Assembly: GCF_038096175.1 (NCBI RefSeq)
Contig: NZ_CP151099.1
Location: forward strand, 6,488,001 to 6,552,000
Length of the DNA: 64,000 bases
DNA from: Nostoc sp. UHCC 0302
GTDB taxonomy: Bacteria; Cyanobacteriota; Cyanobacteriia; Cyanobacteriales; Nostocaceae
Direction: 5' to 3'
The notes under the pieces are model-generated. The model worked only from the letters and a program-made list of their open reading frames with translations. It was not told the DNA's origin and did not search any database. Made by a program: the position numbers and the translations under genes. The first letter of the stretch is position 1, and the number at the start of each line of letters is the position of its first letter. Positions 9,159 through 18,732 of this stretch are shown in pieces.

Positions 9159-9818
9159 ATGTTTATTCTCAAACGGCAGGATGTTGAAATATCAAGCATT
9201 CAGCACCCAAAACGGGATCAGCAAGTGCCGATCCTCCATTATCAAGGGCAAACCTTTCGCTTGATTAGCGTCTTCAAAGCTAGTCAAGAGGAAGAAGCTA
9301 GAAGCTTGTGGAGAGAATTAACTGATAACCGGGGTAAAGCCTGTGTCTTGCTCGAAGAACCAGAGCGCTTTAGCGTTTGGGGTAAAATCCGTTTAGAGCA
9401 GATAGATAATGATACAGGTGGTCATGGTAGGACGGAGATTTTGATCCAAGCTAGTATTCTGCTACTACAAGCCGTATATATCGATATCGAAGAGCTTTTG
9501 GGTACTCGGCAAGCAGCATTATTTGAGAAAGATATTGCGGAAGTATTACGCCAAAAGCAACTTCCTCAAGCATCTTCCTCAGACACAGTTAAATACTTAG
9601 TGTCTACAAATCCTTTAGAAACAGCGAAACTGCCAGCTTGGCAAGAAAATCATATAGTTAGCCTCTTGCAAGAACTGCATCGACTAGGAAAGGCATATTT
9701 TGGCAACGCTAATTTTGCCCATCAAGCGATTTATCGGCTAGAAGATATGCCAGAGGCTGAGCGATCGCTGTTTATTAGTTGGCTAAATCAATCGGCACTG
9801 AGTAAACTGTGGCAGTAG
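9159..9818 (+). CDS. Conserved cyanobacterial hypothetical protein
   Basis: 219-residue soluble protein without signal peptide or membrane segment. The N-terminal third is beta-rich (VPILHYQGQTFRLISVF) and is followed by EARSLWRELTDNRGKACVLLEEPERFSVWGKI. The C-terminal half is alpha-helical with a possible coiled segment and ends in EDMPEAERSLFISWLNQSALSKLW. I do not recognise a named domain; the style is that of a housekeeping cyanobacterial family. It precedes a membrane protein by 139 bp on the same strand. Confidence 0.75.
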   Translation: MFILKRQDVEISSIQHPKRDQQVPILHYQGQTFRLISVFKASQEEEARSLWRELTDNRGKACVLLEEPERFSVWGKIRLEQIDNDTGGHGRTEILIQASILLLQAVYIDIEELLGTRQAALFEKDIAEVLRQKQLPQASSSDTVKYLVSTNPLETAKLPAWQENHIVSLLQELHRLGKAYFGNANFAHQAIYRLEDMPEAERSLFISWLNQSALSKLWQ

Positions 9819-9957
9819 CATGGAATTTTCTTTAAAAGTCATGCTATTGGTACTTGTTTTTGGAGTCTGATTATGCATTTATTGGTAGACAGACTACCAG
9901 TGACAGAGCGCCGTAAGCAAAAGTACTTCCAGAGTGCATTTACTATAGTCAAGTCCT

Positions 9958-10809
9958 ATGAATAACTCTTACGAAAATTCATTGCGTTCTAAATCCATTT
10001 TCACAATTCAGAACATTGTTCTAGCTAACATTGGCTGGGCTGTACTGGCACTGTTATACTTTTTGTTATTTAGCGCCAAAATTCCCGCAGCAGATGGAAC
10101 AGAAAGCCGTGCCGAGTGGTACATGATTGGGACAAATATTTTTGAAGCCTTAGCTTATCTAAGTGCCAGTGTTTTATGCTTGAGGAACTGGCTTAGTCCG
10201 CAAATAGTCAGTGGTAGGAATGTATGGCTCTCAATTGGCTTAGGTATGCTTTCTTATTTCGTGGGAGGGATATTTTTCGGTTATACCGAAATAGTTTTAA
10301 AACAAGAACCGGACGTCTCTCTAGGCGATATATTTTTTGTACTGACTTATCTGTTACTTGGCACAGGCATGATTTTAGCTGTGGCTTCTAGGCGAATCAA
10401 TCTAGAAAGATGGCAGTGGCTAATTGTTTTAGCAATTGCAGTTTTTGGTAGTTTGTTAGCATGGTGGATTTCTATGCAACACGCTGCACCCGAAGAACTG
10501 CTAGGCAACATCTTGAATTGGTTTTATGTAGTTAGTGATGTGGTTCTGTTAATTATTGCCACGACTCTACTTTTAGCCTTTTGGGGAGGAAGAGTTTCCC
10601 AGTCTTGGCGAATGATTGCAGCGGCAGCATTCTCGCTCTACATTGCAGATATGTGGTTTAAATACGCCCAGAGTCCCACTTATCAAAGTGGGGAAGTACT
10701 AGAAGTCTTTTGGGTGTTTAGCGGAGTGTTATTTGGTATGGGTGCTGCCCTAGAATATGACGCATCATTGAGGCGAAATCGGCGTACAAGCGGACGAAAA
10801 CGAGCTTAG
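9958..10809 (+). CDS. Polytopic membrane protein of unknown function
   Basis: 283 residues with about eight hydrophobic helices, beginning IVLANIGWAVLALLYFLLF and continuing IFEALAYLSASVLCL, GLGMLSYFVGGIFF, IFFVLTYLLLGTGMILAV, LIVLAIAVFGSLLAWW, VVSDVVLLIIATTLLLAF, MIAAAAFSLYIADM and VFWVFSGVLFGMGAAL. The C-terminus is short and strongly basic (RRNRRTSGRKR). The layout recalls the membrane part of some cyanobacterial sensor proteins, but no output domain is attached. It is followed closely by the HTH/acidic protein gene, probably as an operon. Confidence 0.75.
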   Translation: MNNSYENSLRSKSIFTIQNIVLANIGWAVLALLYFLLFSAKIPAADGTESRAEWYMIGTNIFEALAYLSASVLCLRNWLSPQIVSGRNVWLSIGLGMLSYFVGGIFFGYTEIVLKQEPDVSLGDIFFVLTYLLLGTGMILAVASRRINLERWQWLIVLAIAVFGSLLAWWISMQHAAPEELLGNILNWFYVVSDVVLLIIATTLLLAFWGGRVSQSWRMIAAAAFSLYIADMWFKYAQSPTYQSGEVLEVFWVFSGVLFGMGAALEYDASLRRNRRTSGRKRA

Positions 10810-10830
10810 TAAAGAGTTTTGGTATCTACC

Positions 10831-11850
10831 GTGAGAAAATTAACAGATTCAGACAAGCAAGAAATTCTAAAGTTATATCGAGAGACTGCCGAAACAACCT
10901 CAACTTTGGCAGACCATTATGGTGTGAGTAACTCGACAATTAGCCGCCTGCTCAAAAGTACCTTACCAGAAGACGAGTATGAATACCTCGTTTCTTTAAA
11001 GCGTGCAGCTAGAACTCCTGAAGGGAGGGCGCAGGTAAACTACGAGCAATTGCCCTTGTTGACTCAACCACAGCCGGAGATAGAACTTCCGAGTAGCCAA
11101 AGCCGCCCCTTGGTGGAGTTACCGAAAGTTGAGCTACAGCCGCCTGTAGTAGAGGAGAAACAGGAAGAACAGGAAGAAGCTCAATTAGAGCATACTGCTC
11201 TAGAGTTAGAGTCGATTAATGCTATTAGACGAGTGAAGCGGCGTTCCTCAGCAACGGAAAAACCGAAGCTAAGAATAGCAGACAAATTAGAAACTCCAGA
11301 ACAAAAGCCGCCGGAAATAGTAAATATTCCCAGCCCTGTGCTAGAGGATGAACATCCAGAAGCAACCGTTATAGCCGAAATGCTGGGCGAAGAATTGCTA
11401 GAAGACTCAGAAGATTTGGACGATTTAGATGAGGACGATTTAGATGAGGATGACTTCGAGGAAGATGACTTCGAGGAAGATGATTTTGAGGAAGCAAGAC
11501 CTCTAGTTACAAGACGTAAGCCAGGTGAAGCGGCAGTTCAAGTTTTACCACTGTCGGCAGCCCATTTGCCCAAAACTTGCTACTTGGTGATTGACCGTTC
11601 TTCTGAACTAATTACTCGTCCTCTTAAAGACTTTGGTGACTTGGGGCAAATTCCTAGCCTTGAAACCCAGCAAAGAACTCTGCCAGTGTTCGACAATCAT
11701 CGAGTCGCCAAGCGCTTTTCTACCAAGCGCGATCGCGTGATTAAAGTTCCTGATAGTAAAATGCTGCATAAGGCTCGTACCCATCTACAAGCCAAGGGCA
11801 TTACTCGGTTGTTGATTGATGGTCAGGTTTATTCTTTGTCTACGGTTTAG
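10831..11850 (+). CDS. HTH DNA-binding protein with long acidic linker
   Basis: About 339 residues. The N-terminus is a transposase/Trp-repressor-like helix-turn-helix (KLTDSDKQEILKLYRETAE, then STLADHYGVSNSTISRLLK). A Pro/Glu-rich linker follows, then a run of Asp/Glu repeats at about 195-220 (DLDEDD and DFEEDD units, encoded by 15-nt DNA repeats). A compact C-terminal domain begins near PLSAAHLPKTCYLVIDRSSELITRPLKDFGDLG. No transposase catalytic core is present, so this is not a transposase; a chromatin- or transcription-associated protein is plausible. The GTG at 10831 is chosen; a TTG at 10819 sits too close to its purine tract. Confidence 0.75.
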   Translation: MRKLTDSDKQEILKLYRETAETTSTLADHYGVSNSTISRLLKSTLPEDEYEYLVSLKRAARTPEGRAQVNYEQLPLLTQPQPEIELPSSQSRPLVELPKVELQPPVVEEKQEEQEEAQLEHTALELESINAIRRVKRRSSATEKPKLRIADKLETPEQKPPEIVNIPSPVLEDEHPEATVIAEMLGEELLEDSEDLDDLDEDDLDEDDFEEDDFEEDDFEEARPLVTRRKPGEAAVQVLPLSAAHLPKTCYLVIDRSSELITRPLKDFGDLGQIPSLETQQRTLPVFDNHRVAKRFSTKRDRVIKVPDSKMLHKARTHLQAKGITRLLIDGQVYSLSTV

Positions 11851-11859
11851 GAGTTAAAA

Positions 11860-11918
11860 GTAGAGACGCGATTATACTCTTACGAAAAGCCGCACTCCCT
11901 GCGTCTACGCGTCTCTAC
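11860..11918. repeat. Inverted repeat GTAGAGACGCG...CGCGTCTCTAC
   Basis: 11-bp perfect arms at 11860-11870 and 11908-11918 between convergent genes. The same GTAGAGAC/GTCTCTAC core recurs at 31885-31915 and 49170-49250, so it is a dispersed element that may also act as a bidirectional terminator. Confidence 0.6.
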
Positions 11919-11962
11919 AGGAGTTAGGAGTTTGACATTTCATGACTCCTCACTCTCAACTT

Positions 11963-12904
11963 CTAACTGTAAACCGCCCTATCAAAACGTTCTGCCAAGT
12001 TGATAATGTCCTGTTTGCGGGCAATTTGATTCATCCATTCTTGGGGAATATTTTCCACGCCGTAGTAAATTCCTGCTAAACCGCCAGTGACAGCAGCAGT
12101 AGTATCTGTGTCTCCCCCTAAATTGACAGCTTTGAGTACCGCCTCAGAGTAGGATGAGCTATTTAATAAACACCACAAGGATGACTCTAAAGTATCAATC
12201 ACGTAGCCGCCAGAACTAATCTCTTCTACTGGCAACTTGGCAATCTCACCACTGAAAACTCTGCCAAAATGCGGCTTTTCTAAGAGATATTCGCGGACAG
12301 AATAAATTGTTTGGATGTCTTGCAACCCTTGTAAATAAGCTGTTTGAAGGTCAGCCCCTTCTAAGAGTGCCACTGCGATACTAATATAAATGCCACAGGC
12401 CATTTGCGATCGCGCATGGGCATGGGTAATCGCAGAAACATCATGCACTCGCGCTATCAATTCGCCTAAAGTCAAACTTCTATGACAATAGGCCATTGGC
12501 AAGATTCTCATTAACGAGCCATTGCCATTACTATTTTCAACCTTACCGCCTGCCTGATGAGGTAAAACTCCTTGTTTCAGGCGCATAATTGCTGTGTGAG
12601 TGGTTTGTCCAATATCAAAGACATCGCCACGGGGAGTCCAGTAAGCATCTTTGTACCAGCGCCAGAAGCAACTGGCTATAGCATCCAACGAATAACCTCT
12701 ACAAAGACTTTCCGCTAAGCAAAAGGTTAATGAACTGTCATCTGACCAAGTTCCTGCTGGTTGATTCCATGTACCATAACCCAACATCTTGGTCACCGGA
12801 GCTTTCACTCTCTCAGCACGAGTAGTAAACTCCACAGGCACACCTAATGCATCACCGACACATAAACCCATCAAACCAGACAACGTTTTTGCAGCGGTTA
12901 GCAT
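11963..12904 (-). CDS. ADP-ribosylglycohydrolase (DraG-like) family protein
   Basis: 313 residues from the chosen ATG at 12904 (MLTAAKTLSGLMGLCVGDALG); the frame extends eight residues further upstream. Dinuclear-metal binding residues of the family are visible: GDALGVPVEF, TWSDDSSLTFCLAESL and C-terminal LGGDTDTTAAVTGGLAGIYYG. Members remove ADP-ribose from proteins, the best known being DraG acting on nitrogenase reductase, but many cyanobacterial members have other or unknown targets. No DraT-type ADP-ribosyltransferase lies in the window. The gene is single and convergent with the HTH gene. Confidence 0.9.
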   Translation of the reverse strand: MLTAAKTLSGLMGLCVGDALGVPVEFTTRAERVKAPVTKMLGYGTWNQPAGTWSDDSSLTFCLAESLCRGYSLDAIASCFWRWYKDAYWTPRGDVFDIGQTTHTAIMRLKQGVLPHQAGGKVENSNGNGSLMRILPMAYCHRSLTLGELIARVHDVSAITHAHARSQMACGIYISIAVALLEGADLQTAYLQGLQDIQTIYSVREYLLEKPHFGRVFSGEIAKLPVEEISSGGYVIDTLESSLWCLLNSSSYSEAVLKAVNLGGDTDTTAAVTGGLAGIYYGVENIPQEWMNQIARKQDIINLAERFDRAVYS

Positions 12905-13340
12905 TATTGAATCTCCACTATGAATCACTAAAAATTACTAAGAATTCAGAAGTCAGAATTTATAATGCTTCGGTGTCATTAGCATATGTATTAGTAAAAC
13001 TACTTCCCGATTTTTTAGCTATTCTGACTGCTAGGTCTTACAAAACTTAAATTAATAGATCCCACTATAATTTATTGCAATAGATGCTACAGCCTACTTT
13101 TTCACCCTATGTGAAAAGCTTGCGGAAGGACTTTAAGTTAGTATTTTGTCTCCCATCAGCTAACTACAGCAGATTTCAAGTTTATGAAGTACACAAACCA
13201 ATGCCAAACTAGGACTCACTGCTTACTAAAATAGCGATGCTTCTGCTGTTAAAATTAGTAGTCGTATAAGTTATGATTTGAAATCAAAGATTACCGAGTC
13301 CTTAATTACTGTATAATTTACAAGGTACTCAGGATTAATA

Positions 13341-13535
13341 TATGTAAAAAGCTGGTATTGTTAAGTGTTGCATCACTGACAAAGCCAGCTTTTCGCCGTG
13401 TTAAAATTAGGATATTCCTCATAATTCCGGGCGGATTACCGGGGATCAACAAGCCGAAAGGGTGCTGATATCTTGATTTCAAGTTTGCGGCTTCGGCGTT
13501 CACTGATGCTTTATTGAGAATACTATACAGTTCTA
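13341..13535 (+). promoter_or_regulatory. Structured 5' leader of the sulfite reductase gene
   Basis: The 630-bp gap before sir has no credible gene. Its last 200 bp are unusually structured: AAAAGCTGG (13347-13355) pairs with CCAGCTTTT (13385-13393) with an inner AGTG/CACT stem, then a GC-rich part contains CCGG...CCGG and GCCGAA...TTCGGC pairings up to about 13500. The first hairpin ends in only a short T run. It could be an attenuator or a small RNA; I do not recognise a known riboswitch class. The rest of 12905-13340 is AT-rich and shows nothing definite. Confidence 0.35.
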
Positions 13536-15479
13536 ATGGTTAAATCTGCTCCTCCCCCAATTGCCAGCCGTAAGCCTTCCAAAGTAGAAGGAATCAAGGA
13601 AAATAGTAATTTTTTGCGTGAACCCGTAGCAACTGAGATCCTTCAAGACACCACTCACTTTAGTGAAGATTCAGTGCAGCTTTTGAAGTTTCACGGGTCT
13701 TACCAGCAGGATAACCGCGATAATCGCGTCAAGGGACAGGAAAAAGATTACCAGTTTATGCTGCGGACAAAAAACCCTGGTGGTTTTGTGCCGCCGCAGC
13801 TATATCTGTCTTTAGATAAGCTGGCTGATGAGTATGGCAATCACACATTACGAGTAACTACGCGTCAAGGGTTCCAGCTGCATGGGATCTTAAAGAAGAA
13901 TCTCAAGACAGCGATTGCCACTATCGTCAAAAATCTGGGTTCAACTTTGGGTGCTTGCGGCGACATCAATCGTAATGTGATGGCTCCACCAGTCCCTTTT
14001 AAAAATCGCCCAGAGTATGGATATGCTTGGGAGTATGCCCACAACATTGCTGATTTACTTTCACCCCAAACGGGCGCTTATTACGAAATTTGGTTGGATG
14101 GGGAAAAGGTAATTAGCGCTGGAGAAAACCCAGAGGTGAAGGCAGCGCGGCAGCGAAATGGGAATGGCACAATCATTCATGATAACGAAGAACCGATTTA
14201 TGGCACGCATTATATGCCCCGTAAGTTCAAGGTTTGCGTGACAGTGCCAGGCGATAATTCAATTGATTTGTATTCCCAAGACCTGACTTTAGTAGTAATT
14301 ACTGATAAGAAGGGAAAACTAGAAGGATTTAATATTTTTGCTGGTGGTGGTTTAGGCAGGACACACGGTAAAGAAGAAACTTTTGCAAGGCTTGCAGATC
14401 CAATTTGCTATGTAGCAAAAGATGATGTTTACGACTTAGTAAAAGCGATTGTTGCTACCCAAAGAGATTATGGCGATCGCACTGACCGTCGTCATGCCAG
14501 ATTAAAATATCTGATTAACGATTGGGGTGTGGATAAATTCCGCGCCAAGGTAGAAGAATACTTTGGAAAAACAGTCGCACCCTTCCAACCACTACCAGAG
14601 TTTAAATATCAGGATTTTCTCGGTTGGCATGAACAAGGTGACGGCAAGTTATTTTTAGGAATTTCCATTGACAATGGTCGGATTAAAGATGAAGGTTCCC
14701 TGCAACTGAAAACTGCTTTGCGGGAAATTGTTGAGCAATTTAACTTGCCCATCCGTCTGACACCCCACCAAAATTTAATTTTTGCCGACGTCGAACCAGA
14801 TAATAAGCAAGCCATTCAAGAGATTCTCGACCGATATGGTGTCGTCTCTGACCCCAGCCAAATCGAGCCTTTAGTACGTTTTGCGATGGCTTGCCCCGCT
14901 TTGCCTACTTGCGGTTTGGCAATTACTGAATCAGAAAGGGCAATACCCGGTATTTTAGAGCGAATCCGCGCTCTGCTAAATAAACTTGGTTTACAAAAGG
15001 AACATTTTGTAGTAAGGATGACAGGCTGCCCTAACGGCTGCGCTCGTCCCTACATGGCAGAATTAGGGTTAGTGGGTAGCGCTCCAGAAAGTTACCAATT
15101 ATGGTTAGGGGGTTCGCCAGATCAGACACGACTGGCGCAACCTTACATAGATAAGCTGCACCATAATGATTTGGAAAGCTTCTTGGAGCCGATTTTTGTC
15201 TTCTTTAAGAAGTCACGTAAATCAAAGGAACGCTTCGGCGATTTTTGCGATCGCATTACTTTTGATGCCATTCGTGAATTTGCTGCCACTTACGAACCTC
15301 AAACCGCTAATGGCGGGGGCAAATCACGCCACCGGGTAAATCTCAAGGATGAGGTTTACATGAAGTTAAAGGAGGCATCTGTACGTGAAGGCAAGCCAAT
15401 GACTGAGTTGGTAAATGATGCATTAGAGGTTTATTTCCAGAATCTATCTGAAGTAGCAACCTCTCCTGATGTACCCTAG
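13536..15479 (+). CDS. sir: Ferredoxin-sulfite reductase with C-terminal RHH-like extension
   Basis: 647-residue assimilatory enzyme that reduces sulfite to sulfide with six electrons from ferredoxin. It has two nitrite/sulfite reductase half-domains; the siroheme/4Fe-4S cysteines are visible as [11 protein letters not shown] (about C454 and C460) and [10 protein letters not shown] (about C497 and C501). The siroheme-binding basic segments [12 protein letters not shown] and [11 protein letters not shown] are also present. After the catalytic part (about residue 590) comes a Gly-rich linker and a 36-residue tail, [36 protein letters not shown]. That tail has the pattern of a ribbon-helix-helix DNA-binding unit. 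ATP sulfurylase (sat) lies at 62.3 kb. Confidence 0.97.
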   Translation: MVKSAPPPIASRKPSKVEGIKENSNFLREPVATEILQDTTHFSEDSVQLLKFHGSYQQDNRDNRVKGQEKDYQFMLRTKNPGGFVPPQLYLSLDKLADEYGNHTLRVTTRQGFQLHGILKKNLKTAIATIVKNLGSTLGACGDINRNVMAPPVPFKNRPEYGYAWEYAHNIADLLSPQTGAYYEIWLDGEKVISAGENPEVKAARQRNGNGTIIHDNEEPIYGTHYMPRKFKVCVTVPGDNSIDLYSQDLTLVVITDKKGKLEGFNIFAGGGLGRTHGKEETFARLADPICYVAKDDVYDLVKAIVATQRDYGDRTDRRHARLKYLINDWGVDKFRAKVEEYFGKTVAPFQPLPEFKYQDFLGWHEQGDGKLFLGISIDNGRIKDEGSLQLKTALREIVEQFNLPIRLTPHQNLIFADVEPDNKQAIQEILDRYGVVSDPSQIEPLVRFAMACPALPTCGLAITESERAIPGILERIRALLNKLGLQKEHFVVRMTGCPNGCARPYMAELGLVGSAPESYQLWLGGSPDQTRLAQPYIDKLHHNDLESFLEPIFVFFKKSRKSKERFGDFCDRITFDAIREFAATYEPQTANGGGKSRHRVNLKDEVYMKLKEASVREGKPMTELVNDALEVYFQNLSEVATSPDVP

Positions 15480-15484
15480 CCTTT

Positions 15485-15538
15485 GAAAATCTGCCCAGTC
15501 TCCTTGGAAAGTAAGGAAACTGGGCAGATTTTCTTTTT
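15485..15538 (+). terminator. Rho-independent terminator of sir
   Basis: A perfect 15-bp stem (15485-15499 with 15519-15533; core TCTGCCCAGT/ACTGGGCAGA) is followed directly by TTTTT. It starts 6 bp after the stop codon. Confidence 0.9.
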
Positions 15539-15571
15539 AGTGCTTTTTGAGCTTATTTTATAAATAGGCTC

Positions 15572-15620
15572 GTAGTTGCGCTTGAGCGCCATATATACTC
15601 TTGCGCTCAAGCGCAACTAC
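15572..15620. repeat. Perfect 18-bp inverted repeat (TAGTTGCGCTTGAGCGC type)
   Basis: Arms 15572-15589 and 15603-15620 match perfectly around a 13-nt loop. A related palindrome with the core AGTTTGCGCTTTAG occurs at 18655-18686. Because sir has its own terminator, this looks like a dispersed palindromic element rather than a second terminator. Confidence 0.65.
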
Positions 15621-15749
15621 AAACATACATTTTATAAGTAATTAATGGAACTTGATATTAGTCGCAAATACATAAACTAATACCAATTCGTAATTAGTGA
15701 ATCTGGGTTTCTAGGCTTGCATCTGTAGTCTCATTTTAGAGTATTGGTA

Positions 15750-16286
15750 TTAAGAATTATGCAGGGTGGGGTATGGATTAAGAAAACGATTGGCAAATTT
15801 CAGAACATCCCCCATATCTGTATTACTATCGCTATCTAAAAAAGTACTCAAAAGAGAGTTTGAACCTAGAGTCCCAGATTTAGTAGAACCCATATTTAGC
15901 AGACTTAACACTGCTGAAGTGAGCGTTGGCAAAGCAGCTTGAATCACATTAGGACTTAGCCCAGTTTGTTGAGAAACTGCTTCAACGATTTGCTGCTGTA
16001 ACTGAGGTGATAGTAAAGATTGCAGTGCAAATGTATCCAGTTTAGGATCAACAACTTGATCAATCAAATTCTGTAACTGATTACCATCCAAAGTTGACTG
16101 TTGTTGCTTGAGCGCGGGACGAAGCATATTCCCCACAATTGACATTACATTTTGCATTTGAGATGGTTGAATTCCGCGACTAACCATCACTTGCTGAACC
16201 GAGTTTGTGATTGACTCTAGCTGAGCAACACTTCCCTGTTGATTGGGATTATTAATTGTACTTAGAACATCAAAAAAAAGTCCCAT
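15750..16286 (-). CDS. DUF937 family protein
   Basis: 178-residue Gln/Ser/Leu-rich soluble protein (MGLFFDVLSTINNPNQQGSV) with helical repeats ending in TGLSPNVIQAALPTLTSAVLSLLNMG. This matches the DUF937/YidB-like pattern of bundled helices with conserved Q..GLS. No catalytic residues are known for the family. It lies 126 bp downstream of the PstS-like gene on the same strand and could share its transcript. An AGGAC purine tract is seen a few bases before the ATG. Confidence 0.7.
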   Translation of the reverse strand: MGLFFDVLSTINNPNQQGSVAQLESITNSVQQVMVSRGIQPSQMQNVMSIVGNMLRPALKQQQSTLDGNQLQNLIDQVVDPKLDTFALQSLLSPQLQQQIVEAVSQQTGLSPNVIQAALPTLTSAVLSLLNMGSTKSGTLGSNSLLSTFLDSDSNTDMGDVLKFANRFLNPYPTLHNS

Positions 16287-16411
16287 GACAAATGTCCTCC
16301 AGATAAGGGTATAGAGGGAACAGCTAGGTTAAGGATTTAGGATGTGCTATTTGATGGTGCATGAACGTGGAAGGAACGAATAAATTGTCATCTGCGTAGA
16401 AACGCGATTGC

Positions 16412-18304
16412 TCACCCGAATTGCAATATGCTTGTCTTGGTCACGCTCATCGCATATGTAACTTTTACAGGAGCAGAATGAGCAAGTTTTAGCCAACGAC
16501 CATCGTTGGTGAGATAGCCCAATTCTGCAACATAGTCGCGATCGCTTTGGACAATGGTAATGTGTAAATCGGGCGTTGACTGATCACACTCAAACTGTCG
16601 AAAAATGCGAGCAGGTTGTCCTTGCAGATCAATACCTGTAGTGTCGTAAACACGAAGCGCCAACTTCCGTCCACCCTGGTGTTGTAGCTGTGCCTTGTGT
16701 GCTTCGGGAACTTCCCAGTAGACATAAGCATTTTTAGAGTTGCGAGGCACGAGGATCACACGACTTTCACCTTCGATGCTTGCAGGATGATTGCTTTCTA
16801 AAGACCCAGCTGTGGCTGTAACAGGAGTAACACCAACAAGTTGACAGGCGGGAACCCGTACAGGAGCCGAACGAGCAATTTTCAGCCAGCGATCGCTATT
16901 AGTAAAGTAACCAAGCTCAGCAGCGTAATCACGATTGTCTACTGCGATGGGAATATGAATATCTTGCGCCTGTTCATGGCAGTCAAACTCCTTCATGCTG
17001 TGCGGCGGTTGACGAGCCATGTCTATATCAGTGACATCGTAAACACGTACTTTTAAATAACGTCCGCCTTGCCGTCGCAGGTCTAGTTTCACTTCGTTTG
17101 GTACTTCCCAGTAAGCATAAACATCCCTGCAATTCCGGGGCGTGAGGATAATACGACCTTCTGGGGTGCGGACAGGTTCTGGTGCTGCAACTCTAGCAGA
17201 AACAGAAGTAGGTGTGCGTCGATTCAGCAACCACCACAGCAATCCACCCAGTACACCCAGTAGCGGAACTAACAACAACCAGAACGGAAATTCACGTTGC
17301 GATTCCCTTACAGCCATTGGAACAAAAGCAATTTTGGCTGGAGGAGTTGCGATTGGCTCTGGCACTGCCTTTGGCACGATTGGCTTTGCCAGTGTTGCAT
17401 TTCCAGCCCTAGCTTCTTCAATGATTCTTTGATTCTCTGGAGCAGTTGCATAACCTAAAAAGGCTTTTGCCGCTGGACTGGGATTAGATTTTTGGTAAAC
17501 ATATCCCAAAGGCTGGGAAAATGGATAACGAGGATCGGTTGGAAAAACCTTGTGTAGGGAGACAATCTGCACATTAGGGTTATTGATTACCTGATCTGCG
17601 ATCGCATATCCAATGCCATTCGTTCCTAGTTCTTTGATGACCGCTTCTGTGTTATCTGCTGGAAGTTTGACGGTGTTTGCACCTGTTTTAAATGAAGCTT
17701 TTTTAAAGACGGGATAATTTTGCAATGCTTGCCGCAGCTCACTATTTTCTGGGCGGTCAATCAAGCGAATCGGTTGTGGAGAACCACCAACTTGTGACCA
17801 GTTGTTAATTTCACCTTGAAAGATTTTGGCAACCTGTTCAGAAGTCAGGCTGTTCTTATATGGATTGTCCTTGCCAACAATTACAGCAATCTTATTACGG
17901 GCTATAGGAGTGCTAACAAGTCCTCGTGCTTTCTCCGCTTCTGTGAGCGATCGCCCAATCGCAGCCAAATCAATTTTTCCATTTGGCAATGCTTTTAAAG
18001 ATGTATCTGTGCCATCATAAGCAATCTTAACGTCTGTACCAGGAAACTTTGCTTTGAACCGTTTTGCTAGTGCCTGATTAATGTTTCCCATACTAGTTGT
18101 GCTATTAATCTGCACTTTTGTTCCGCTCTTAACAGATTGTGGAACCGGAAAAGAAGTACTAACACCCAATGACTGAGCAAGTACAGGACGAATAGTCAAA
18201 GAGATGACTAAGGGAGTAAAAGCAGTAGCACTTAAGCTGAATAAAGTTGTTAATGATATCAGTGATTTATTTTGACAAAACATTTTATCAATACGCTTTT
18301 TCAT
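16412..18304 (-). CDS. PstS-like substrate-binding domain fused to membrane helix and two DUF4912 domains
   Basis: 630 residues from ATG 18304, chosen because GGAGG (minus strand, about 18314-18318) is correctly spaced; the open frame runs 32 codons further. A signal peptide (ISLTTLFSLSATAFTPLVIS) leads a phosphate-binding-protein-like domain (about 60-310; INSTTSMGNINQALAKRFKAKFPG, AAIGRSLT, IGYAIADQVI). A proline-rich linker, a single helix FPFWLLLVPLLGVLGGLLWWLL, and then two cytoplasmic DUF4912 repeats follow (RIILTPRNCRDVYAYWEVP and RVILVPRNSKNAYVYWEVP, each ending W/RWLK.A.SAPV). No PstABC genes are near, so a sensor or adaptor role is more likely than transport. Confidence 0.8.
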   Translation of the reverse strand: MKKRIDKMFCQNKSLISLTTLFSLSATAFTPLVISLTIRPVLAQSLGVSTSFPVPQSVKSGTKVQINSTTSMGNINQALAKRFKAKFPGTDVKIAYDGTDTSLKALPNGKIDLAAIGRSLTEAEKARGLVSTPIARNKIAVIVGKDNPYKNSLTSEQVAKIFQGEINNWSQVGGSPQPIRLIDRPENSELRQALQNYPVFKKASFKTGANTVKLPADNTEAVIKELGTNGIGYAIADQVINNPNVQIVSLHKVFPTDPRYPFSQPLGYVYQKSNPSPAAKAFLGYATAPENQRIIEEARAGNATLAKPIVPKAVPEPIATPPAKIAFVPMAVRESQREFPFWLLLVPLLGVLGGLLWWLLNRRTPTSVSARVAAPEPVRTPEGRIILTPRNCRDVYAYWEVPNEVKLDLRRQGGRYLKVRVYDVTDIDMARQPPHSMKEFDCHEQAQDIHIPIAVDNRDYAAELGYFTNSDRWLKIARSAPVRVPACQLVGVTPVTATAGSLESNHPASIEGESRVILVPRNSKNAYVYWEVPEAHKAQLQHQGGRKLALRVYDTTGIDLQGQPARIFRQFECDQSTPDLHITIVQSDRDYVAELGYLTNDGRWLKLAHSAPVKVTYAMSVTKTSILQFG

Positions 18305-18654
18305 AGCAAAAGACCTCCGCATACAACAAACGGAGGTAGATAAATTACTAGTAGGAACAAAATGATTAACTGACAAGCTTATACAAAAGCTTGCATTCAA
18401 CTACTTTTATTCTCGCTATTCAGATTTTGATTAATTCCTTCTTAAGATAGAAATCATTAGTAATACTAATCTTAAATTTTTACTCCAATCCCTTACTTTT
18501 AGGAGAGGTAATTAGTAGGATTATATGACAACTAGCCTCAATGAAGCTAAAATCTAGATTGACAATACAATAATTAGTTAACTTACTTAAATTGTTGCCA
18601 CGCAAACGGCAAATAGTATTAATAAGTAGGTAGATATAAATTAATTAAAATTCA

Positions 18655-18686
18655 TAGTTTGCGCTTTAGTGCTAAAGCGCAAACTA
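18655..18686. repeat. Palindrome TAGTTTGCGCTTTAG-TG-CTAAAGCGCAAACTA
   Basis: 15-bp perfect arms (18655-18669, 18672-18686) with a 2-nt loop, related to the element at 15572. It lies just beyond the stop of the Calx-beta gene. The rest of 18305-18732 is AT-rich promoter-like sequence with no gene. Confidence 0.65.
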
Positions 18687-18732
18687 CAATCCACGAGTAT
18701 CTTCAGCTGATTATTCCCACTTCCTGATAACT

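Noticed and set aside
10831-11850. Transposase
   Set aside because: Only the HTH resembles a transposase; no catalytic DDE/IS-type core or terminal inverted repeats.
13318-13503. Minus-strand 61-codon frame before sir
   Set aside because: Coincides with the structured leader; stem-loops explain the openness.
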